Origin: Nannocystis pusilla
GTDB lineage: Bacteria > Myxococcota_A > Polyangia > Nannocystales > Nannocystaceae
Direction: 5' to 3'
Assembly (NCBI RefSeq): GCF_026626665.1
Contig: NZ_JAPNKE010000002.1
Location: 42,501 to 106,500, forward strand
DNA: 64,000 nucleotides
Shown here: piece by piece, positions 51,214 to 58,105 of the stretch
How positions within the stretch are numbered: position 1 is the first letter of the stretch
How the letters are laid out: each line of letters begins with the position of its first letter
Position numbers and translations under genes: made by a program
Notes under the pieces: model-generated
What the model saw: only the letters and a program-made list of their open reading frames with translations
What the model was told of the DNA's origin: nothing
Databases searched by the model: none

Positions 51214-51528
51214 TCATTCGTCGAGGTCGTCGGGGCTGTAGTCCTCCTCGGGGCGGCCGCGCGAGGCCGGCCTCGTCGGTTCGTGCGGGGCGTCGTCGTG
51301 CCGGCCGCGGCCGGTGACCTGCTGCAGGGCGTCGATCCGCTTGGAGGCCTCGGCCTTCGTCAGCGCCGGGTCGAAGTCCTCGTGGGCCTCCTCGCACAGC
51401 GTCTTCAGGTACGAGGCCTGGGCGTCGGTCATCCGCTCGTCGCCGGTGACCCAATCGTCGGGGTCCTTCTCGAGGTTGGAGGGGGCGTCGTGCTCGCGCG
51501 GTGCGAGCTTCGGGTTGTCCTTGCGCAT
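51214..51528 (-). CDS. DUF3072 small protein
   Basis: 104 residues with the DUF3072 motif (DPDDWVTGDERMTDAQASYL, KTLCEEA) near residues 23-48, then a KAEASKRIDALQ helix and a charged, disordered tail (SRGRPEEDYSPDDLDE). Function unknown. Start ATG 51528 gives MRKDNPKL, a natural start for the family. It pairs with the DUF3606 gene just downstream; both families are often found as small stress-type proteins, so co-expression is plausible. Confidence 0.85.
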   Translation of the reverse strand: MRKDNPKLAPREHDAPSNLEKDPDDWVTGDERMTDAQASYLKTLCEEAHEDFDPALTKAEASKRIDALQQVTGRGRHDDAPHEPTRPASRGRPEEDYSPDDLDE

Positions 51529-51654
51529 GCAAGGAGTGTAGGGGCGGCGCGCCATTCGCCCAGCCATGGGCCGAACGACCGCGAACCCCGGCGCCCGCGG
51601 CGGCACGCGCCCATCGCCGCGCAGGCCGCGGCGACGCGGCGACGGTCGCGGTCG

Positions 51655-52869
51655 CTAGGCGCCGAGGCGGACCCGCAGCTGCGAGGGGCCGCGGTCTTGC
51701 AGGCTGGCGCCGCGGTAGTCGAATCCGCCGACGAGCCGCCACTCGGGGAATCGCAGCAGGGCCTGCAGCGCCTCCTCGAGCTCGAGCCGGGCGAGCGGGC
51801 CGCCGGGGCAGTAATGCGGGCCGACGCTGAAGGTCATCGGTCGCCCGCCGCGCGCGAGGTCGAGGCGGTCGGGATCGACGTAGGCGGCGGGGTCGCGGTT
51901 GGCGGAGGCGAGGATCGGGAACACCAGCTGGCCCTTGCGGATCTGCTTGCCGCCGATCTCGAGGTCCTCGGCCGCCAGACGATTGGTGGTCAGCACCGAG
52001 GGCGCGAAGCGCAGCAGCTCCTCGATCGCCGGGATGAGCAACGCCGGGGTGGCGCGCAGGCGGGCGAGCTCGTCCGGGTGCTCGAGCAGGGCCAGGACGG
52101 CGCAGGCGATCTGGTTGCGCGAGGTGACGTAGCCGGCGCCGACCATCTGGAAGCACTGGATCGTGACCTCCTCGAACACGGCGGGGTCGTCGCGGTCGTC
52201 GCCGAGGAAGCGGCTGATCATGTCGTCGCCCGGGCGGGCGCGCCGCTCCTGGACGATCGCGGCGAGCAGCGCGAACAGCCTGGCGGACGACTCCTTGGCC
52301 CGCAGGGCCGGATCTTCGTCGGTGGCGCCGGCGCCGGCGACCTGCATGATGTCGGTGGTCCAGCGGCGGAAGTCGGACCGCTGCTCGTCGGGGAGGCCGA
52401 AGATCGCGCACAGGACCTCGAGGGCGATCGGGTCGGCGAATTGCCACACCACGTCGAGCTCGCCGCCGACGGTCACGCCCGCGAGAGCGTGCTCGACGCT
52501 CGCGCGCACCTCGCCGCGCACGCGCTCGATCGCCGCGGCGCTGAAGCCTCGCATCACCAGGCCGCGGCTGCGCGTGTGCTGCGGCGGGTCGAGGAACCAC
52601 AACAGGCGCGACCATTGCCCGATCATCGCCTCGAGCTCGCCGGTGCCGCGCAGCGCCGGCATCAGCGTCGACAGCAGCTCGCGGGCGCGGGCGTTGACGA
52701 GACGTCGGTCGCGCACCGCGGCCTCGCAGTGGTCGTGGCGGGCGAGGAACCACGCACCGAGCGGCTCGTGATAATAGACGGGGCACTCCTCGCGGAGCCG
52801 TCGCAATAGCGGGTACGGGTCGGCGAAGAAGGCTTCGGAGAGGATCGGATATTCGGGCGACGCGGCCAT
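51655..52869 (-). CDS. Cytochrome P450
   Basis: 404 residues. The C helix is LWFLDPPQHTRSRGL. The I helix reads FQMVGAGYVTSRNQIA (AGxxT-type G-A-G-Y-V-T). The ExxR is in IEELLRFAP. The heme loop is FSVGPHYCPGGPLARLE with the Cys ligand. It is of the same general type as the P450 at 43.8 kb but clearly a different subfamily. There is no redox partner nearby, and the substrate is unknown. Start ATG 52869 gives MAASPEYP before the usual PILSEAFFADPYP. Confidence 0.93.
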   Translation of the reverse strand: MAASPEYPILSEAFFADPYPLLRRLREECPVYYHEPLGAWFLARHDHCEAAVRDRRLVNARARELLSTLMPALRGTGELEAMIGQWSRLLWFLDPPQHTRSRGLVMRGFSAAAIERVRGEVRASVEHALAGVTVGGELDVVWQFADPIALEVLCAIFGLPDEQRSDFRRWTTDIMQVAGAGATDEDPALRAKESSARLFALLAAIVQERRARPGDDMISRFLGDDRDDPAVFEEVTIQCFQMVGAGYVTSRNQIACAVLALLEHPDELARLRATPALLIPAIEELLRFAPSVLTTNRLAAEDLEIGGKQIRKGQLVFPILASANRDPAAYVDPDRLDLARGGRPMTFSVGPHYCPGGPLARLELEEALQALLRFPEWRLVGGFDYRGASLQDRGPSQLRVRLGA

Positions 52870-53011
52870 CCGCCCAGGATAGCGCGGAGCCGCGGGCGGC
52901 GATCGACGCTCGGGATCGGCCGCCGTGGTCGTGCAGAACGATGATTCATTGCGCGTTCGGTTCGCGGCGCTCGCCATCGCGCGTCGGCAGATCGCGGACT
53001 TCGGGATGGAC

Positions 53012-53145
53012 GCGCGACATGTTGCGGAGCGAGGAGCCCGACGCGGCGGTCGGCGCCGACGTGGGGCGAGCGACGGCGCGACATGCTGCGGAGCGAGAGC
53101 CCGACGCGGCGATCGGCGCCAGCAGGCCGACGTGCGGGCGAGCGA
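53012..53145. repeat. Two-copy direct repeat, 64-bp period
   Basis: Units start at 53012 and 53076 with GCGCGACATG, YTGCGGAGCGAG and CCCGACGCGGCG. They fill much of the spacer between the P450 and cupin genes. No gene seen. Confidence 0.75.
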
Positions 53146-53165
53146 GCCCTACGAACATTCGCCGG

Positions 53166-54239
53166 TCACGCCGGCAGGCGCACCTCGAGCAGCTCGAGAT
53201 CGGGCGAGCAGGCGGTGAGGGCGTGCGGCAGGGCGGGCGGGACCACCACGCAATCGCCGGCGGCCAGCGACTCGTCGCGAGGGCCCGACCAGGTGACGCT
53301 GCCGGCAAGCACGAACCACAGCAGGAGCTCGCCGTCGTGGCGGGCGTCCGGCGTGGCGTCGGCGCCGTGCGGCCGGATCACGCGTACGTCGGCGAGGCCG
53401 GCGGTCGCGGCGGCGATGCCGGTGTCGCGCGCGAGGAAGCCGGGGAAGCGCCAGGCGTCCCAGCGGGCGCTCGCGGCCTGGTGGTGGACGAACCGCTGGC
53501 CGCCGAAATCACGCTCGGGTCGCAGCTCGGCGGTCGGCAGCGCGAGCTCGTGATCGGCGAAGGTCTCGTGCTCGGCGGGGCAGCTGACCTCGAGCACCTC
53601 GAGGCCCGGCGAGCTCTCGAGCACGCGGTGGCGGATGTGCGGCGGCTGCAGCACGCAGTCGCCGGCGTGCAGCTCGAACGGCGGGCCCTGGTCTTCGTAG
53701 ACGACGCGGACCCACCCGCGCAGGCAGTAGATCAGCTGGAAGCGGACGATGTGATAATGCACGTAGTCGGGCACCGGGCCGCCGGCGACGATGCCGATCT
53801 GCGAGCCGATGAATCGGCCGCCCAGATGCCCGGGGATGAGGTCGCGGTAGCGCATGCCGGCCCGGCCGACGCCGCGGTGGGCGTCGTCGCCGGCGCGCGT
53901 GAGCACCAGCGCGGGCACGAGCGGCGGCAGCTCTGGCGGCGGAGCGGCGGCCACCAGCTCGACGCGGGTCCCGTTGGGTGCGACGAGCTCGCCGGCCCCA
54001 CCGGCCACGCGCGCAGGGTCGTCGCAGCAGAGCCGCAAGACGCCGGGCGCGCCCGCGGCCCCCTGCAGCAGCCGCAGCCGCAGGCCGTGGCCGCTCAGGA
54101 GGGCGGTCCGCGGGGCGTCGGCCGGGGCGATGGCGTCGAGGCGGAAGCCGAGGACGTCGACGAAGAAGGCGATCGTGAGCGCGAGCTCGGGGCAGGGCAG
54201 GACGACCTCGGCGGCGCGGATGTTGGTGCTCGTGGACAT
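53166..54239 (-). CDS. Glyoxalase-fold plus double cupin fusion protein
   Basis: 357 residues. Residues about 8-105 form a glyoxalase/dioxygenase-fold half (VVLPCPELALTIAFFVDVLGFRL, HGLRLRLLQG). Residues about 150-235 form a first cupin (YVHYHIVRFQLIYCLRGWVRV, HAGDCVLQPPHIRHRVLESS). Residues about 285-355 form a second cupin (DGELLLWFVLAGSVTW, LAAGDCVVVPPALPHAL). The cupin metal ligands of the first domain (HYH and later HRH) are present. The second domain has fewer His and may be structural. A dioxygenase or isomerase role is possible. The start codon lies inside a GACATGTC array at 54235-54284. Confidence 0.83.
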   Translation of the reverse strand: MSTSTNIRAAEVVLPCPELALTIAFFVDVLGFRLDAIAPADAPRTALLSGHGLRLRLLQGAAGAPGVLRLCCDDPARVAGGAGELVAPNGTRVELVAAAPPPELPPLVPALVLTRAGDDAHRGVGRAGMRYRDLIPGHLGGRFIGSQIGIVAGGPVPDYVHYHIVRFQLIYCLRGWVRVVYEDQGPPFELHAGDCVLQPPHIRHRVLESSPGLEVLEVSCPAEHETFADHELALPTAELRPERDFGGQRFVHHQAASARWDAWRFPGFLARDTGIAAATAGLADVRVIRPHGADATPDARHDGELLLWFVLAGSVTWSGPRDESLAAGDCVVVPPALPHALTACSPDLELLEVRLPA

Positions 54240-54284
54240 GTCGTGAGAGACCTGTTGTCATGGACATGTCGCCAAGGACATGTC
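54235..54284. repeat. GACATGTC array, four half-sites with an exact 14-bp period
   Basis: Half-sites start at 54235 (GACATGTC), 54249 (GACCTGTT), 54263 (GACATGTC) and 54277 (GACATGTC), each separated by six bases. The first half-site covers the ATG of the minus-strand gene at 54239, so the array extends upstream of that gene as a possible operator. Confidence 0.85.
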
Positions 54285-54415
54285 TGTAGCGATTCGCCGC
54301 GGCTCGGAGCGGCCCGGGGGCCCGGGCAGCTTAGCTCGAGGCTGCCCGCGGCTCTGGGGGGCGCGGGCCGCAGACCCCGCGATCCGCGCGAGGGGCGGCG
54401 TGGTAGGCTGCGGGC

Positions 54416-54853
54416 GTGAGACCCGACATCGGACGAAGACTGTGCGTGCCGGCGATCCTCGCGGTGTCCTCGGTGACCGCGGCGCCGGCCTGCAGCAATA
54501 CCGACAAGACGACGATGACCGAGACCACCGGGACGTCCGAGGGCGACCCGACGAGCACGAGCACGAGCACGACCACGAGCACGACCACGACGGCGACCGA
54601 GCCGACCACCGGGACGACGATGGACCCGACGGCGGCGACGACGACGACGACCTCGGAGACGGACACCGACGGGGTGCCCGACTGCGACGCGATCGAAGAT
54701 CAGGCGACCTGCGAGGCGACACCCCTGTGCGCCTGGCCGCCGGAGATCTTGCAATGCACGGTCGACTGCATGCAGATCACCGACGAGTCGGTCTGCGGCG
54801 TGCAGCAGTTCTGCGCGTGGATCGACGGCCAGTGCGAGATGCTCATCATATGA
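54416..54853 (+). CDS. Thr-rich, Cys-rich exported protein (probable lipoprotein)
   Basis: 145 residues from GTG 54416. The N-terminus looks like a signal peptide ending TAAPACS, a weak lipobox. Residues about 28-85 are almost pure Thr/Ser/Asp (TSTSTSTTTSTTTTATE). The last 60 residues contain eight Cys in repeated C-x(6-7)-C-x-W units (CEATPLCAW, CGVQQFCAW), a disulfide-rich domain. It lies 49 bp before the flavoprotein/methyltransferase fusion on the same strand, so it could be the partner or even a substrate of that enzyme; this is inference only. Confidence 0.75.
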   Translation: MRPDIGRRLCVPAILAVSSVTAAPACSNTDKTTMTETTGTSEGDPTSTSTSTTTSTTTTATEPTTGTTMDPTAATTTTTSETDTDGVPDCDAIEDQATCEATPLCAWPPEILQCTVDCMQITDESVCGVQQFCAWIDGQCEMLII

Positions 54854-54902
54854 TAGCATCCCGGGCGGCCCGGTCGGGCTGCGAGCTGAACCAGGACGAG
54901 AG

Positions 54903-56390
54903 ATGACGGATCCCGAGCGCTGGACCGAATGGAACCTCCGCCGCGCGTCGGTGGTCCGGATCTACGAATGCGGCGAGCGCATGGTGGTGCTGTCCCCGGA
55001 CGGCGACGGCCAGGCGCTCACCGGCGACTCGGCGGCGCTGGCCGCCGCGGTGCTGGCGTTCCTCGAGGCGCCGCACACGGGGGCCGAGGTGCTGGCGCAC
55101 GTCGAGGCGCTGGCCGGCGCGCCGATCGAGCGGCCCGAGGTGATCGGGGAGCTGCTCGCTCTGCTGCTGCGGGCGGGCGCGCTCGCGGCGGCGACGGCCG
55201 CAGAGCCGGCGAGGCCGACGCGGGCTGGCGGGCCGCGGGTGGTGCTGGGGCTGACCGGGGCGGCGGCGACGATGCACGCGCCGGCGCTGATCCAGCGGCT
55301 GCAGGCGCGCGGCTTCGAGGTGCGCGCGGCGGTCACGGACAGCGCGCTGCGGTTCGTCCGCGCCGAGGCGCTCGAGGCGCTGACGCACGCGCCGGTGGTC
55401 AGCGCGATCTGGCCGGAGAGCCAGGTCCACCGCGTGCCCCACATCGAGCTGGCGCAGTGGGCCGACGCGGTGCTGGTGTGCCCGGCGTCGGCGACGACGA
55501 TCGCGCGCCTGGCCGCGGGCGACCACGCGTCGGTGGTGGCGGCGATCGCCCTGGCCACGCGCGCGCCGGTGCTGGTGGTGCCGTCGATGAACCCCGCGAT
55601 GTACGCGGAGCCGGCGGTGCAGCGCAACCTGGCCCGGCTGGTCGCGGACGGGCTGCACGTGGCGCACCCGGCCCGCGCGCTCGAGGTGGCAGACCCGCCG
55701 GCGACGCGCACGCCGATGCTCGGCGGGGCGCCGCCGCCGGAGGTGGTGGTGCAGCTGCTCGAGGCGATCGTCCGCGAGCGCGCGAGCGCGGCGCTGTCGC
55801 AGGCGCCGCGCGGGGCGGCGGGCTGGGACCGGCTGTACCGCACGCACGCGGCCGCCGCGCTGCCGTGGCAGCGCGAGGAGGCCGATCCGGACCTGCTGGC
55901 GGCGCTGGAGCACGAGGGCGCGTCCGGGCTGGCGGTGCTCGAGGTCGGGGCAGGGCTCGGGGCGCTGGCGACCGCGATCGCGGGGCGCGGGCACTCGGTG
56001 ATCGCCAGCGACATCTCGGCGGCGGCGCTCGAGCAAGCCCGCGCCCGCGCGCCCGAGAGCCGGGCGATCTGGCTGTGCGACGACATCACCGAGACGCGCC
56101 TGCGCGGCCGCTTCGACGCGGCGATCGACCGCGCGTGCCTGCACCTGCTCGCCGGCGCGGAGGCCGGGCGCTACGCGGCGGCGATGGCCCGGCTGGTCCG
56201 ACCCGGCGGGGCGCTGCTCGTGAAGACGCTGGCGGAGCCGGCGGCGGGCGTGACGCCCTATGCCCGCGAGGCGATCGCGGCGCTGTTCGCCCCGGCGTTC
56301 GCGCTCGAGCGCGAGGCCGCGAGCACGCTGCCGGGGCCGGCCACGAACCCGGCGGCGCGGCTGTTCGTGCTGCGGCGGCTGTCCGATTGA
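54903..56390 (+). CDS. Fusion of PqqD-like, HFCD flavoprotein and SAM methyltransferase domains
   Basis: 495 residues. Residues about 10-95 resemble a PqqD/RiPP-recognition-type winged helix (ASVVRIYECGERMVVLSPD, then DSAALAAAVLAFLE). Residues about 110-285 form a flavoprotein of the HFCD family (VVLGLTGAAATMHAPALIQRL, and the signature VPSMNPAMY after LVCPASATTIARLAAG), the class that includes EpiD/LanD cysteine decarboxylases and Dfp. Residues about 310-450 form a class I methyltransferase (LEVGAGLGALATAIAGRG, FDAAIDRACLHLL) of the TPMT type. The three-domain fusion is unusual. GAGAGATG gives a weak ribosome site at ATG 54903. The catalytic His of HFCD enzymes was not pinned down with confidence (candidate VHRVPHIELA). 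Confidence 0.75.
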   Translation: MTDPERWTEWNLRRASVVRIYECGERMVVLSPDGDGQALTGDSAALAAAVLAFLEAPHTGAEVLAHVEALAGAPIERPEVIGELLALLLRAGALAAATAAEPARPTRAGGPRVVLGLTGAAATMHAPALIQRLQARGFEVRAAVTDSALRFVRAEALEALTHAPVVSAIWPESQVHRVPHIELAQWADAVLVCPASATTIARLAAGDHASVVAAIALATRAPVLVVPSMNPAMYAEPAVQRNLARLVADGLHVAHPARALEVADPPATRTPMLGGAPPPEVVVQLLEAIVRERASAALSQAPRGAAGWDRLYRTHAAAALPWQREEADPDLLAALEHEGASGLAVLEVGAGLGALATAIAGRGHSVIASDISAAALEQARARAPESRAIWLCDDITETRLRGRFDAAIDRACLHLLAGAEAGRYAAAMARLVRPGGALLVKTLAEPAAGVTPYAREAIAALFAPAFALEREAASTLPGPATNPAARLFVLRRLSD

Positions 56391-56452
56391 GCATGCTCTG
56401 AAGGGCATGTTCCGATGGGCATGGCGTGAAGACCATATCCTGAGAGACATCT
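56389..56452. repeat. GACATGTC-type array, five half-sites with an exact 14-bp period
   Basis: GAGCATGC (56389), GGGCATGT (56403), GGGCATGG (56417), GACCATAT (56431) and AGACATCT (56445) are separated by six-base spacers TCTGAA, TCCGAT, CGTGAA and CCTGAG. The array starts on the stop codon of the upstream gene and ends before the convergent TetR gene. Confidence 0.75.
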
Positions 56453-56456
56453 GGAC

Positions 56457-57092
56457 TCAGGCGCGGCGGCGGCTCTCGCCGAGGGTGCCGAGGATCATCG
56501 CGCGCATGGCGAGGGCGAGGGCGGGGTCGTCGAGGCGCTCGGGTTCGCGGCGCAGGGTGGTGCGGATGAGGCCGCCGAGGCCGCGGACCAGCACGGTGGC
56601 GGTGAGGGCGGGGTGGGCCAGGTCGAGCTCGGCGCGGCCGGCGAGGGCCTGCGAGACCATGGCCTCGACGGCGACCTCGAAGGCGTCGATGGTGTCGAGG
56701 TGGTCGCGGGCCAGCGATTGGTGCAGCGCCTGGTGCAGCCGCGGGGCGACGCGGTGCATGGCGACGATCGCGGCGACCAGGCGATCGACCGCGGCCGGCA
56801 GCGCCAGGCCGTCGATGCCGGTGAGGGCGTCGGCGAGCACGGCCTGCATCTCGGCGACGTGACGGCGACCGATCTCCTGCAGCAGCGCCTCGCGGTCGGC
56901 GAAGTACTGGTAGAGGGTGCCGATGCTGACGCCGGCGCGCGCGGCCACGGCGTTGGTGGTGGCCGCGGCCGGTCCCTTGCGCGCCAAGATCTGAGCGGCC
57001 GCCTCGACGATGGCGTCGACGGTGGCCTGACCCCGGCTCTGAATCGGGCTCCGGCGGCGTTTGACGGGCTTCTTGCGGGCGGCGGCGGGCAC
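56457..57092 (-). CDS. TetR/AcrR-family transcriptional repressor
   Basis: 211 residues. The N-terminal HTH is clear: IVEAAAQILARKGPAAATTNAV, then AARAGVSIGTLYQYFADREAL. The C-terminal ligand domain is of the general helical type with no named relation. The gene is divergent from the Coq4-like gene, 72 bp apart between start codons, with an inverted repeat in between. It therefore probably represses itself and that gene. Confidence 0.9.
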   Translation of the reverse strand: MPAAARKKPVKRRRSPIQSRGQATVDAIVEAAAQILARKGPAAATTNAVAARAGVSIGTLYQYFADREALLQEIGRRHVAEMQAVLADALTGIDGLALPAAVDRLVAAIVAMHRVAPRLHQALHQSLARDHLDTIDAFEVAVEAMVSQALAGRAELDLAHPALTATVLVRGLGGLIRTTLRREPERLDDPALALAMRAMILGTLGESRRRA

Positions 57093-57120
57093 GGGACAAA
57101 AGCGAGTAGCGAGGATCTGA

Positions 57121-57141
57121 GCAAAGGCTCATTTTCTTTGC
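57121..57141. promoter_or_regulatory. Inverted repeat GCAAAG-N9-CTTTGC, likely TetR operator
   Basis: Both arms are perfect. The site is the AT-richest point in the 71-bp gap between the divergent tetR-type and Coq4-like genes, where a repressor would cover both promoters. Confidence 0.55.
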
Positions 57142-57163
57142 AAGCCCGCAGGGAGTGATTCGC

Positions 57164-57824
57164 ATGCGCAAGATCGTCGGCCTGTTCCGCTTCGCCAGCA
57201 CCTACGTCCGCCTCGTCCGCGACACCGACCGCCTCGACCTGGTGTTCGCCCTCGCCGATTCGTTCGACGAGTCGCCCGGGCTGCGGCGCATGCTGGCCCG
57301 CCCCGAGGTGAAGGCGTACCTGGCCCGCCCGCTGCCGCCGCTGACGCTCAAGCTCGAGGAGCTGCGTGCGCTGCCGGAGGGCAGCCTGGGGCGCGAATTC
57401 GCCAGGTTCCTCGACCAGCGCAAGCTCGACCCGACGGGGGTCTATCACAGCGCCGTCGACACGTCGGGCGACGCGGCGCTGATGAAGCTCCACCTCGAGC
57501 GCAGCCACGACCTGTGGCACACGGTGCTCGGCTTCGACACCGACGTGGCCGGCGAGCTCGGGCTGCAGGCGTTCTACATCGCCCATGCAGTCGCCGCTCG
57601 GGCACCTGCTGCTGTCGGCGGGGCTGCTCAACGGGATGCTGTTCCAGCACGAGGACGGCGACCGGCGCATGGAGGCGATCACCCGCGGCTGGCGCCTCGG
57701 CAAGACGATGCGGCCGCTGTTCGGGGCGGACTGGGCGGCGATGCTGACCTGGCCGATCGAGCAGGTGCGCGAGCACTTCGGGATCACGCCGGAGCACGTG
57801 CGCACGGCGGCGATGGCGGCCTGA
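57164..57824 (+). CDS. Coq4-family protein, one frame break
   Basis: About 220 residues after correction. The conserved metal-binding motif of Coq4 is present (HLERSHDLWHTVLGFDTDVAGEL, H-D-x2-H ... E), as is the downstream QSPLGHLLLSAGLLNG and the C-terminal WPIEQVREHFGI. Coq4 functions in ubiquinone biosynthesis as a scaffold and, in recent work, as a decarboxylating hydroxylase of the ring. Bacterial relatives can belong to other pathways. The frame changes near 57585: GCCCATGCAG should probably be GCCCAGATGCAG, a two-base loss (or one-base gain) in the IAQMQSPLG motif. ATG 57164 has AGGGAG upstream; GTG 57155 is less likely. Confidence 0.8.
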
Positions 57825-58105
57825 GCCACGAGCGATGGGCCGAGGCCGGCTCTGTGCGGCCCGGCTTGACAGGGCGCGGCGGGGCGGGCCAGATCGCGCA
57901 GCGATGAGCCGGGCTCCGTCGTTCCGCGCGCGCTTCGAGGCGAAAGTCGCTGGCCTGCGCGCGCAGCCCACGATTCACGAGAGGGTCATCCGGCCGCGGG
58001 CGTCGGCGGAATGCGAGCTCGAGAGCGGCTGGACGCGCGCGCCGCAGTGCGTGCAGGCGTGGGCCTCGCCGTGCAGCGTGGAGGCGCTGAGCGGGGTCCG
58101 CGAAC

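Noticed and set aside
54323-54348. Hairpin CGGGCAGC / GCTGCCCG as a terminator
   Set aside because: It lies upstream of both neighbouring genes (divergent starts), has no T-tract, and has no obvious transcript to end.
57975-58105. Minus-strand fragment reading HACTHCGARVQP, like a small zinc ribbon
   Set aside because: It has no credible start or upstream domain. It could be a remnant, but one CxxC is not enough to call a gene.
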